Positions 1 through 10,830 of a DNA stretch of 64,000 nt are shown piece by piece. The translations under genes and the position numbers were made by a program. The DNA lies in assembly GCA_037042915.1 (NCBI GenBank), contig CM073201.1:3596001-3660000 (forward strand), written 5' to 3'. Position 1 is the first letter of the stretch, and the number at the start of each line of letters is the position of its first letter. The notes under the pieces were generated by a model, which ran no database searches, had not been told where the DNA came from, and saw nothing but the letters and a program-made list of their open reading frames with translations. This stretch comes from Auricularia sp. M13. Taxonomy: Eukaryota > Basidiomycota > Agaricomycetes > Auriculariales > Auriculariaceae.

Positions 1-1063
1 GCCGTCTTTGCCGAGAATTTGGAGCGCTGAGACTGGCTGCGACCACAGAATCGTCACCGTCCCGATGTCTGCGGCACGGTGGTCAACATCAACGTGCCCA
101 TGCGATATCGGAGTTCATTGACCGGTGTGCCCTTTGAGCCAGACGTTCTTCGTCTTGTCTTCATCGCCATCATCACGCGGGTAGCTGCGCTGCGATCAGT
201 CGAGCCCGCTGACCGCGTTGTCAACCAACTATTTCATAAATCTGACTGGAGTCCACGTTAGAATACTAAATGCCCCTGTGCGGTTGAATACGCACCGGAT
301 GTCTCGCCAACGGCGTCGAAGTTGTGCATTTCCACAAACGTCTCCTCGGGCAGGTTCATGCCCCGCGCGAACAGGCTGATATAGGTGAGTACACCGGAAA
401 GCGAGCGTCGTTCGCATACCGGAGGAGAGTGTGCAGCACGCGCTCGTGATTAAATTTCGCGAATCGCGCTATCTCAGGCAAGAACGGCTTCAGCGCAGGG
501 GGGTGCTCCCGCTTCCCGATTTCGCGGTTCACTGAAACATGTGGTCAGTCAGTAAGTACCCCGGGAGCGTTCCTTATCTGCGACCCACCGTTGTAGTGTT
601 CGATCTGATCGCGGACGCCCCCGGAGATGTGCTGCGAGGTTCGACAGGAGGTTGCAGTCAGCGTCAAAGCTAAAATGCGCAGCTCCGAGATGCATGACTT
701 GCCCAGTATTGCCGCAGCTTGTAGCCCTCGTAGCTGCCGGTGCCCTTGATATCTGCGGCAAAGAGCGCCTTGTCGGCTTCGGAGACTTGGGAGAATGGAA
801 CGTCTGCGATATCGAACATGCGGCTCGTCTGCAGTACTTTAGCCTCGAGCCCTTAAAGAGTTCGTGGAACGCACCTCGTCAGGCGTGAGTCCGTGGTTGA
901 TGACGGAGAAGAAGCCGTGCTCATGCATAGCAGAGCGGAGCGTCGCTGCGAGCCCTTCGCGGTCATCTGGCTTGCCAGCCACCGAGAGGTCGATAGTGGG
1001 AAGGTCGACCCAGTCCACTACATGGGCCCTTGGTGTCAGCTTGGAGTTAGAAAATGTAATCAT
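1..1063 (-). CDS. 2-oxoglutarate/Fe(II)-dependent oxygenase, isopenicillin N synthase-like (3' part outside window)
   Basis: The start is the ATG at 1063-1061. The first exon encodes a DIOX_N-type N-terminus (VDLPTIDLS, then HGFFSVINHGL). An intron of about 45 bases follows PDE, and the next exon opens with SRMFDIADVPFSQVSEADK. Further exons encode pieces such as SYEGYKLRQYW, HISGGVRDQIEHYN and LPEETFVEMHNFDA. Near the window edge an intron lies inside the metal-binding motif: spliced, it reads GHTDIGTVTILWSQPVSAL, the usual H-x-D motif of plant- and fungal-type 2OG oxygenases. The distal His and the Arg for 2-oxoglutarate would lie beyond base 1. Family members hydroxylate or desaturate small molecules in the cytosol; the substrate cannot be told from sequence. 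Exon edges after the first are my inference from splice signals and family conservation. Confidence 0.82.
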
Positions 1064-2009
1064 GCATACACTGGACTTGGGTTGGCGCCGCGTGTTCGTA
1101 GTGCTGAAGCTCTGGCATATGGATGGGGAGGTTAAAGATGCACGGAGACATGGTGGATTTGAGATCCAAAGAGATATATATGTAGATAGCTGTGGCAAGA
1201 TTCCGCTGTGATTGCGGGCGAGAAAACGTGCGTTGTGTACGAGCATGAATGTGATCGGAATTGGAGCGCAGCAAGGTGCTACACCAGCCTGGGAGGTGGT
1301 GCTATAGACAGACATCTATGGTACGGCATTGTCCCGGGCGCAGTGTTTCTAGGGTCCACCCAGTTGACCAGTAAGCCAATGTCGCCAGCTATGAGTGTTA
1401 GAAATGCAAGGTGGCTCCAATGATTGAGCAGAGGAAGCACTGATCAGCCGGGCCCAGAAAATCGTAGCTGCAAGTTCGGAATCTATGTCGACTCGTGCCG
1501 TCAATTGAGCGACTCAAATGGGGACCCGTCATCCTCGACCCCCGAGAGAAATGTCGCCTGGCCAAAAGATCCCGCGGGGAGGTAGGATAATATCCACATG
1601 GAAACTGCAAGATTGGGCGAGATAATCTTCAGCGAGGGCCAAATTGATCAAGAAGCTCAGAGAAGCCTGGACAATCGTGTGTGTGAGACTGCGACCACAG
1701 GGGCTCGACGAACGAATCCTGGGTGATTGGATGGATCCTCCGCGTGCGCATAAAAGTTGAGGCATCGCATTGCTCGGTGCCGGACGATGCATTGGGCAGA
1801 TTCCATTTGAGGGAAAACACACGGAAATCGTGCGTACCGATATCCAAGCCACGAGCACGTCGAGATGCACACTCGAGCTCTCCACCGGGAGATCGTTGTG
1901 AAGTTAGTCCAGCTCCGACTTGGCCCTGTTTATATGGCGTCGCGTCTGATGTGCATGGGACTGACTTGCATGAGCGGAGTTTGAACGAGGTTGTAACCCC
2001 ACCACCAGC
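1064..2009. other. Intergenic stretch, no gene recognised
   Basis: Divergent promoter space between the minus-strand oxygenase and the plus-strand F-box fragment. Short open frames here show no family motif, conserved splice pattern or repeat. Confidence 0.5.
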
Positions 2010-2104
2010 ATGTCTATCATTTCGGAGCACTGCGCAAAAGCATTGCAGGCGGCAGTACTAGCTGCTTGTGCTGAAGCGACGCAATATTCGAAGCAGTCCG
2101 GATC
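2010..2104 (+). pseudogene. Orphan first exon of an F-box family gene
   Basis: Reads MSIISEHCAKALQAAVLA and continues ACAEA before a GTACGTG donor at 2105. Length (95 bases) and splice phase are the same as the first exon of the intact F-box gene at 41313-41407, and the peptide matches the first exons at 41313 and 43341 (SDHCAKLLQEATLAACAEVM; SEHCATTLQAAVLAACAEVM). No F-box exon follows: the sequence passes directly into the decayed zinc-finger gene. I read it as the left-over start of an F-box copy cut off by rearrangement. It might be transcribed, but no F-box can be made from it. Confidence 0.72.
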
Positions 2105-2109
2105 GTACG

Positions 2110-5100
2110 TGACCTGTGGCAGTTATTTACCGTCCCAGGAGCACTCGCGGACGCCGACGCGCTCCCGTTCGCAGTGAGCCTGGTGCGCTCGTTCATGCGC
2201 GCCCGCAGCGCTCCCTCGTTCGCAAAAAGCTCCCGTCAAAATTCGACTACATGAACTCGGCGTCCATCCAGCTGAGCGAGGTCTTGCAGCGCATGGTGCT
2301 CAGCTCGAGGACAGCCTGATCACACACTGGACCTGTCGCTGCGCTCTCGTTCACAAGGCTTCCTGTCGCATCGTCCAGCTGCGCGCCGCTGTTGGTCGAC
2401 GAGGAGCCACCAGTTGCGGAAAGGGCCACTCGGCTGGGGGAGGGCCCGCACGTCCAATGGCGCCGGCCACAATGTTAAAGCCGCCAACGCGGCGGTGGCG
2501 GCGAAGAAGAAGAAACCCGACGCCGCGCCTGTGACGCGCTCGAAGCCGCAGTCGACAGCGACAAAATGTGCGCGCTCACCTTCCATATCCTCGTTCTTCA
2601 TGCTAACTAACCAGATCTCTCGCAGCCCCGCCGCCGCTGCCATCGCGCATGCACAAACCGCTCGCCTGGTTTGCGCGGCGCACCACGTCCCGGCTTCGAG
2701 CCGTCCGGTGCCGCCGCGTTCGAGCAGCAACGCACGAACCCAGCCAAACGCATACTCAGTCATTTTCGTCAGGAGCACATCGTCTCCTCCGCTGCTGTCG
2801 GTTGCAGGGGGGCCCATGGGCGATTGGACGTTGTCCCGTAGCAGCAAGTGTGCCCGCAATTTGCGAGGGGGAAGGAACAGCGGCGAAAAAGCCGAGAAAA
2901 GGTACGCTCTGGCTTTGGTTTATTCTGCTTTGTGTTTTTGCTGACATCGACAAAGCATCCAGCCTATCGACGTCAGCAGCTTCTGCGAGTTCTCGATACG
3001 AAACACCCAGTCCGCGCCTGCGCCTCCGTGCGTAGACGAGGACTTTTCCCTGTGCGTACAGACCGGCATTTTAGTTCGAAATAATACGTTGATACAGGCG
3101 CAGGATGGCCCTCGACGTACCTGAAGCTCGATGATCAAAACAGACATCGATGCTGACCCAAGGGCGGGTGACGAAGGCGCAGCCACAATCGGCCACCCAG
3201 ACGATGAGCTCGCGGAGGAGGAAGAGGACCAGTTCGACTAGACGACGGGCCGCACGTGGTGCTGCTTCTGGCCCGCTTTCACCGGGATAAGACGCAGACG
3301 GTTGCTCATACGCGTGCGCGCTGACGATGACGATTGCTACAGACGCGAACGTCGCGGCCGCGCTGATGATGTAGAGGCTATCCCGAGCCCCTGGACGGCA
3401 AGCGACGGCGAACGTGGACGACGCTCGTGGCTGCGCGCGCGGAGGAGGAGCTCGTCGCGGCGCAGGCGTGTCGCTGAACAAGGGCCGTTGCGCTCACGCA
3501 GTCGCAGATCTCGGCAGTGCAGATGGCGGTCGCGCCCCGGCGCCCTGCGCCCGCGCTCACAATTGAACGACGCATCGTTCTCGTGCGTTTAACGAGCACG
3601 TCCGACCGCCCGCCGCGCCGCCGATGGAGGACGAGGACCAGGAGAGGCGACTGAGACTGCGAACGACACGACGCTCGTCGGGGGCGCGGACGGGTCCCTG
3701 AACACGGCACCGGACCCGCGCAGCAGCAGACTTCGGCCGTACAGGCGGCGCTCGCGTCGCGGTCTGCCCCCTGGCGGCGCACGCTGTCGTCGACAGGAGC
3801 AACGCGTACGGCTTGGCGGGTCTGAATACGAACGAGGCGGCCGCGATGAATGGGCCTATTGCAGGCTCCACATCGCCCTGGAAGGCGCGCGACACCGACC
3901 ACACTGCGAACGTGCATGCGCACACGCGCTCTTGTGCGGGAGCGCGCGGCGTCGGCCTTGACCTTCCTCGTCGCTTGGAAACGGTGTCCCTCCCGTCACG
4001 ACGCCCTCGCAAAGCCAGCCTCCAGGCCGACCCCGTGCGCCTGCCTGACGCCGCGCGGATGATACACGAGCTCACGCCGTCTTGGCGCGCCATCCGGTCG
4101 GCGCCAGCGCGACCCGGCCCGTCCGTGAGGGTCGACGCCGAATAATACCACGGTCGCGGGCCACCCCGCCGCCCGCTCCGGCGCTGCCAGTTGAACTCGG
4201 ACAGCAGCACGCGCAAGCGCCGGCTGCCGCGCAACAACAACCGGGCGACAGCGACAGCCCTCGCGCACAGAAACAAGAGCACGAGCGGCAGCCGCCTGTC
4301 CCGATGGAGACCCACTCGCGTGCGCGCGAGGTCAGGCTAGATTGTTGGGTGCCAGGTGGACTATTCGCGCGCTGGGAAAAGCATGACGGTGCGAGGCTTC
4401 GGCCTGTGGTATTGCAAGTCCTTTTTTTTTCTTTCTTCTCGTCTTTTTTCTTTTGGGCTCCCCGTGCTGAGGCGGGCGGTCGCTGTACGCTGTTGCTGTC
4501 GACAGTGACGATAGCTGCTGTCGTTTGTGCAGGAGCCGCGCGGCGGTGCTGCTGCCGACGGCGACGTGGTGCGTGATGTGCTGGCAGCCACGATGCATTC
4601 CTCCCCGCGTGACTGCCAGCAGCCGCGCCGCGATCTGTCGCTGCTGCTGCGATGGCAGCGGTTCGGTCGGGCGCGGCGCGTGTTTTGCTGCTACTTTCAG
4701 TTGCATGTTCTTCGCGGTCTCTGGCTTTTTTCTGATTTATTTGCATTGCTATTCAGGCGCACTCGTCGATCGAAATGGTCCACGCTCTTGCCCCGTCGTC
4801 CGCTGGCGTCGAAGATCATGCTGCTGCATTATTTGATGGTGCTACCTTTGGACTCGGACGACGTGTCTATGCTTCCCGAGCTCACATCAACTGAGGTCGA
4901 GGAACGGCAGCACATCAAAGAACAGCTCCAGAAGCAGCTGCGGCAACAGGAGCTGACGTCTGGGCCGCTGTTTTCGCCAAAGCGGAAGTGTGTCTGGCGT
5001 CTGTGTCCCTGCCGGCGCTCGAGACGATGTCGCGCGGGAAGGTCATCGTCACACAGCAGAAGCAAAGGAAGACTCGATCGGGCACATGTTCGACGCCTAT

Positions 5101-5500
5101 CACCGCGCCTGTGCCTGTGCTCGCTATCGCGGATGAGCTCCTAACCTCTGTACTCCTGCTGGCGACGATCTCTCCTTCTGGGCTCATATTTCCGCGGTTC
5201 AAGCACCACGATGGCGAAGCCGCAGGGCCCGACGTTGTTCCCGGCGCACATTGCAACTCAGGACCCGCGCAAGCTGTGTGTCGGACGGTTTGACGGTACT
5301 GTATATCCGCCGTTGCCCCTCGCTTCGCGCAAGTCGCTCCCGTGTTTGGGCCAGCCCACGACCGTCGACTGATCTGCGCAGGGACAAGCCGTTGCGCGCA
5401 ACGCTATCTTCGCCGCTGCGTAGAGTGATTGTATGCGAGCTCTGCGGGACGAACATCCGACGCCCAGCACTTCCAAATCCGATATCTCTGTACGTGGAAT
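2110..5500 (+). pseudogene. Decayed paralogue of the tandem zinc-finger gene at 32491-38860
   Basis: Blocks matching the intact minus-strand gene occur here in the same order on the plus strand but in shifting frames. Near 2230, FDYMNSASIQLSEVLQRMVL matches IDYTNPASVKLSEAERRAVL. Near 2440, NGAGHNVKAANAAVAAKKKK matches NGAGAGNKAANAAAAKKPAA. Near 2650, LAWFARRTTS matches HAWFGRHTT. Near 2950, SIQPIDVSSF is identical. Near 3850, NGPIAGSTSPWKARDTD matches NGPTSPTSHWKPRTSTASNTD. Near 4010, LQADPVRLPDAARM matches LLADPVRPLDSARM. Near 4850, LDSDDVSMLPELTSTEVEER matches LDDAPMLPELTPTPEVEDR. I see no intact C-x2-C finger. No continuous reading frame links the blocks, so this is a dead copy in inverted orientation to the live gene. 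End points are approximate. Confidence 0.8.
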
Positions 5501-5700
5501 AGGAACTATCTTATCATCTTGAGTGCTGTTTCTCATCTGGAATGTTGGTGAAGTCTGTTCTAATCATGAATCAAGAACGTTCAAGTATGCTACTTGACTT
5601 GAGTCTGCGTCTCGGCCCTCGGGACAAGTACGGACACGTGTTCCTGTATAGCCCCGTCGGCGCTCGCCGTCTCTCTCCCTCGCCCACACGGCGTGTCACA

Positions 5701-8700
5701 ATGGCTTCATCCTCTCGGGTCACAGCAGTGGCTAGTAATCTCAGAAGAGCCTTGGAGATTGTCCATCCGGCGACGAAGTTCATACCTGTCGTTGGCCAGT
5801 ACCTAGAGCCTTCGCTCAAAGGCCTGATGAAGCTGTTCGAAATGATGGAGGTGGCGTGTGCTTGCCTTGTGACGCAGCGCTGATTTCCTAACGGGTATTC
5901 TGCAGCAAGCCGAAAGCAATGAGAAGACACTTGCTTCGCTTGCAGCTCGTGCAGCATCCCTGTCTGTGGCGATTGTCGACCACTTGAAGGACCGCCCGCA
6001 AGACGAGCATAAAATGGAACCGCTACTAAAAGGAATCTCTGAGTACGTCTGTCAACTGCTCCTTGACTAATTGTCTGACTATGTAAGTTCCATCAAGGAG
6101 ACGGAGACTTATGATCGGCAGCGGGCGGCGGTCACGGGAAGCAAGGCGAAGTTGAAGAACCTATGGAAAAAAGGCAAGGACGTATGGAGCTCCGGTGAAG
6201 GCAAAGAGGTCTTGCAGAGACTCTCGAAACAAATGGACGATTCAATTCAACAATTCCTGGTGAGTATTGGGTGGAGGTGTGGATATATTTCTCATTGCTT
6301 CAGGTCATATCCGGTTTGAAGCAACTTTGGGAACTCGACCAATTGGGAGGGCATGTGACGAGAATTATGCGCTGGATGGAAGGTGCGACGAAGTCAACTC
6401 GTCCTCAATGTCGCTCAGCCAGGTCTAGATCAACTGCTGAGCACTCTTGACCATGTCAAGGAGTCGCCCGACTTGCCCAAACCAGGCAAGTGCTTATCTG
6501 GTACTTTCTCGCAGCTTCTGGAAGAACTCGTGGCCTGGGCAAATTCCCGCGATGAGCAGCGCGTTTATTGGCTCTCTGGACTTGCCGGTACCGGCAAGTC
6601 CACCGTCGCACGAACGTTATGCGACAAGCTTGCATCTTCCCCCGGTGCAAAGTCTGAGTACATCATCAGCTTCTTTATTTCCCGCCTCCACGCGGATTTC
6701 CGGAATCCTCGCCGCATAGTACACACTCTCAGCTACCGCCTTGCTCAAGCTCTGCCGAATTTCCGCGAGGAACTACTCGGGCGTCTTTCCCCTCGTTCTG
6801 TGTCAACTTGGGACCTCTCGTCGGATATGAAAGAGCTCATCGCTTTACCTCTCGCACGCTGTGGCGGTGACCAGCATCAGACAGTCGTCATCGTGATCGA
6901 CGCATTGGACGAATGCGACGCGGAGGCGGACGTGAACGATGACGATCAGGACGGGAAACCTCGTGGTTTCCTTCCCTCGCTCTTGTCGATCGTCAAGCAG
7001 AGCAACTTGCACATCCGCCTTCTCATTACAAGTCGGTCGATACCATCCATCGATCGCGCGTTCCACCATTACCGTCCGCTTCCCGTCTCTCAGAGTCGCA
7101 CGGCAGACTGTGTGCCGTTTCTCTACGAACACAAGATCGACATCTCGTCGCTTGATGCTGATATTGAGAAATATTTCGTCCGGAGTTTCAAGACCATCGC
7201 GGAGCGGGAGGCGCTCGACAATTGGCCCGGGCACGACCGTATTCAAATCCTTGTCGAGCGAGCCAGCGGGCTGTTCATCTACGCTACCACAGTCGTTGGT
7301 TACGTGAGTGACGGATACGATCCGGAGGAAAATCTGAATATCATCATGACTCCGGGCGATTCGCCGGATGATTCGCCGGATTACGGCAAGCTCGACAAAA
7401 TGTACGGCGTAGTGCTTACGATCGCAACTTCGTCTACTGCAGGGCCGCGCGCTGCTGAGCAGAAGGAAACTGTGGTCCAGCGTGTCCTAGGTGCATTGGT
7501 CGTATCCCAGGAGCCACTTACCGTTGTAGCATTGGCCGAGCTGCTCGGACCCGGGACGCGAAAACGTACAGTCGATGGCGTCCTCAGGCAGCTCGCTGGT
7601 GTGCTGAGAGTCGAGTGGGAGCGCATACTTTATCACGCCACCTTCCGTGACTATTTGGTCGACAAATCTCGATGCACTGAAGCTAGGTTTCACGTTGATC
7701 CTACGAATGCCCACCGCGCACTCGCCACTCGATGCTTTGCGATCATGAACGCTTCCTTAAACAAGAACGACCTCATAGGCCTAGGCGACCCGTCTACGGT
7801 CACCGCGCATGTTGCAGACCTGGACAGCAAAATCTCTGGCGCCTTCTCCTTTCCGCTGATCTACGCGTGCAAATACTGGTGTGACCACCTTACGCAGTCT
7901 CAGATGGAAACGCCTGCCGACAGCAGGTCTGATGTGACTGTCTATACCCCGCTGGAAGCGTTCTGCAAGACCCGCCTTCTTCGCTGGATCGAAGCGAGCA
8001 GCCTGCTTGGACATATCAACGACTCAGAAAGCTTGATACTGTCTGCATTAGAATGTTTCCAGGTAAGGAATTCTCCATTTGTGCGAGAGTTCTAAATAAT
8101 TACTGGGCAGGCATGGACCAGGAACGTGGCTACGACCAACAACGGGCATGTATCGTCTGAGAACCTGGCTAATATCGCGGAGATCCTACGTGACGCTGGT
8201 CGCTTCCTGTCGATGTTTCATGACCACATTGCGTCTCGGCCGCTTCAAGCCTATGTTTGTGCTGCGTTGTTCTTACCACACGGCGCTCTTCTGCGCGCTG
8301 TATCCCATACCATAGGCGACGAGTTCAGACCCGCACAACCCACCGCGAGGGCAGAAACCTGGGGCTCTCTTCTGCTGGAGATCGATACGAACGGACAGGT
8401 GCAATCCGTGCCGAAACTGATGGCTGTCTCGCCAGACAGCTCGCGGTTTGTCACTGTTGGTCGAAAGTACGAGTCTGGGAACCAGTCGTCGACAGCAGTG
8501 CAGCTTTGGGACGTCCTTTCAGGCGTCTGTCTGAAACGTCTGGTGATCGAAGATCATTCCGTGTGGAATCTGGTGATCGAAGATCATTCCGTGTGGAATC
8601 TGGTGATCGAAGATTATCTCTGGGGGGATCAGAATATTAACCCCCTCGCCTTCGCTTTCTCATCCCTCGGGGACTACGTCGTGATCGTGTCCGGATTCCG

Positions 8701-9832
8701 GTTTCCCAATCGCCCTCTAGCAATGCACGTCTGGGATCTAGGGCGAAACACTTCGCGGTTGTACCCATATCACTACTCTCCTGGCTGCGAGTCCGTGTCA
8801 CTCTCCGTGGCATTCTCGTCAGACGACCGCCACCTCAGCATGTTGTCGTCTGACGGAATTAAACACTTCCTCACGAGGATCGAAGTCGTACGTGACGACC
8901 ACGGCATGAGTTTGCGCGACGCCGTGCGAATCCCTCTGTCCGACGATCCGATCGGTGAAACCCCCGACATTGATCCAGAATCGAGCGTCTATACCATGGA
9001 CGGCGACTTCAGGAAGTGGGCCTCAGTGCTCGGGTCACACTCTGTTGGAGGGGAGTACTACGCCATTGCGCGCACTGCCAAGGCGGCCAGCATCTATCAG
9101 GGTGAATCGGGCATAGCGACTTTTCAGATTCCTTTTGCCGTATCTGCCCTTGAATTCGAGCCGCCACCGCATCCCCATGGGCAGCGTCTGTCTACCGGTG
9201 GTATGGATGGCTCGGTAGTGGTGTGGTCATTGCGGGAGGAATGCGAGACCCATCATTTCAGGGGTCACGATCATCCTGTCCGCTCATTGGCATTCTCCTC
9301 GCCTGGGCCGGCGGCGTTACTTGCCTCCGCTTCATGCTTCAGCATGGACTCAACTGTCATAGTTTGGTCACTCGACAACGGGTGCTGCATCTGGCACCAT
9401 CGGGATCGAGCATTAAAGATGACTGTCTGTGTAGCTCTCGTTCACCCTGCCCTGTCTCTCAATCCCCGCGCCTTTCTCTTCGACAACATCGGCACAATAC
9501 GCGTCTGGGACCTGCTGGACTCATCCGGCTCTCTCGCTCCAGCTGCCAGGCAACATATTCGGTTTATGTCGTTTTCACCTGACAACCGCGTCCTAGCCGC
9601 TGGCACAGACTCAACAGTTTGTCTATGGAACATCCATAGCGGGAAGCTCGAGCAGTTTTTCCCTTTGCTCGACTCTCGCGACGATGAGGACGATTCATGG
9701 ACGACTTGCCGCACTCATGGCCTCGTATTCCAGTGCCCACGAAGCAAAAATCCCTCCTGGGTGCGAGTATGGTGTCCGAACTGTGCATTTAATCCGGCGC
9801 CCCCCGTCGGCTTATTTTTGTGCCCGTGGTAA
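5701..9832 (+). pseudogene. NACHT-WD40 NLR gene, 5' part, cut by a giant transposon
   Basis: STAND-class receptor. Exon model: 5701-5850, 5906-6042, 6088-6259, 6304-6382, 6423-8062, 8111-9767. Residues 1 to about 170 form a helical bundle (FIPVVGQYLEPSLKGLMKLF) like the MLKL-type N-terminal domain of basidiomycete NLRs. The NACHT P-loop GLAGTGKST is near residue 232 and Walker B VVIVIDALDE near 335. From about residue 800 a WD40 propeller shows GGMDGSVVVWSL, FRGHDHPVRSLAFSS and AAGTDSTVCLWNIHSGK. Such receptors sense non-self or damage and oligomerise to trigger cell death or defence in fungi. The frame enters the transposon's inverted repeat at 9768 and stops at 9832, so about 22 residues are element-coded. 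The intron 6383-6422 is only 40 bases but restores frame. The missing end is at 31636-32078. Confidence 0.88.
9762..9767. repeat. Target-site duplication, left copy (TGCGAG)
   Basis: TGCGAG directly precedes the inverted-repeat tip TATGGTGTCCG. The same six bases directly follow the opposite tip at 31630-31635. Perfect duplication indicates one insertion event with little later change at the ends. Confidence 0.85.
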
Positions 9833-9869
9833 TACGCCGGGCTCCCGCCGATCCCGTCGTAAAATTGTG

Positions 9870-9965
9870 CCCCCTCCATGTAACAAATTCCTTCCATGTA
9901 ATAAAATTTCCTTCCACGTAATAAAACTTCCTTCCACGTAACTCAAACTCCTTCCACGTAAGTTT
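9870..9965 (+). repeat. Subterminal array 1: CCTTCCACGTAA boxes at 20-base spacing
   Basis: Boxes CTTCCATGTA or CTTCCACGTA start at 9891, 9911, 9931 and 9951, with a variant near 9874, giving an exact 20-base pitch, about two helical turns. The mirror array is in the right repeat at about 31330-31425. Evenly phased subterminal boxes are typical transposase binding sites. Confidence 0.75.
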
Positions 9966-9969
9966 GGCC

Positions 9970-10225
9970 TTTTGTAAATGTGACTCCCGCCGTAAATGTG
10001 CCTCCCGTCGTAACTTCCCGGCGTAACTCCCGTCGTAACTTGCTCCCTGCGTAACTTCCCTTCGAAAACTGGACTCCCGGCGTAACTTCGTCCCGTTGTA
10101 ACTTCGTCCCGTTGTGCTCCCGCCGTAAACTTGAGTCCCGGCGTAACTTGCTCCCGGCGTAACTTCCTCCTTGCGTAACTCCCTGCGTAACTCCCTGCAC
10201 AAGTTCTGCCCACCGTAACTTGTAC
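9970..10225 (+). repeat. Subterminal array 2: TCCCGNCGTAACTT boxes
   Basis: About fifteen copies of a box close to TCCCGGCGTAACTT, spaced irregularly at about 12-25 bases. The mirrored array occupies about 31080-31330 in the right repeat (AAGTTACGCCGGGA form). Probable second class of transposase or accessory-protein binding site. Confidence 0.72.
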
Positions 10226-10734
10226 GTTTGTAGGCTCCCATTGTGATATTCCAAAGCAGAGTCAGTGACTCAAATTCTCTATAATTAAGTGAGATAATGT
10301 GCACAAAGGATAGTAGAGTAGATGAAACAGATGCATGTTGGGCAGGTCAGAAGTGCGAGGAAGCTGGCAAATCAAAGCAGATGGACATTGGTGATGAATG
10401 CTGAGTGTAGTGAATGTGATTGCGAGGAATGGGAGAGGAACTGAGATGTGTACAGCGAGTGGCAAATCGATAACAGATCACAATGATTGATTGGGCAAGA
10501 CAACGCATGAGAGCCGAGGTCATGTACATCTCAGTGTTGCTGCTCATTATGATGCTGCTGAGGTGAGTGGGCTCTGAGCAGATCAAAGGAGAAGACAGGG
10601 GAGAGGCTGGGATTTACCGATTGATTCAGACTGTGTCACCAGCTTGACGTTTCGCCACAAGAACTGTCATCTAATAGCTCCAAAAAAACTTTCAATATAC
10701 ATTTTCAGCTCAGTTCACATGACAATACTTGATT

Positions 10735-10798
10735 CCGGCAATTTCCGAAACTTGCGCACACGCGCTTAATTTTGTGCGCAACTTTCGGAAATTGCCGG
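10735..10798. repeat. 64-base palindrome at the inner edge of the left inverted repeat
   Basis: Arms CCGGCAATTTCCGAAA and TTTCGGAAATTGCCGG are exactly complementary, with TTGCGCACA-type sequence extending the pairing toward the centre. A matching 64-base palindrome is at 30484-30547. It could be a structural or binding element of the transposon, or a small element trapped inside both repeats. Confidence 0.75.
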
Positions 10799-10830
10799 TG
10801 TAAGCAGCATTGGCAATTCCTGACTGAATT

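Larger units (their letters stand above)
9768..10830 (+). repeat. Left terminal inverted repeat of the KDZ element
   Basis: About 1.06 kb, matching the complement of about 30455-31629. From the tip inward it holds a GC-rich terminal segment, an array of CCTTCCACGTAA boxes (9870-9965), an array of TCCCGNCGTAACTT boxes (9970-10225), an AT-richer unique part and a 64-base palindrome (10735-10798). Small indels separate the two repeats, so they have diverged since insertion or exchange. Confidence 0.85.

Noticed and set aside
4072-4746. Arg/Ser-rich open frames on both strands at 3.3-4.8 kb as genes
   Set aside because: They overlap in several frames in GC-rich DNA and fall inside the decayed zinc-finger copy, whose matching blocks lie in other frames.
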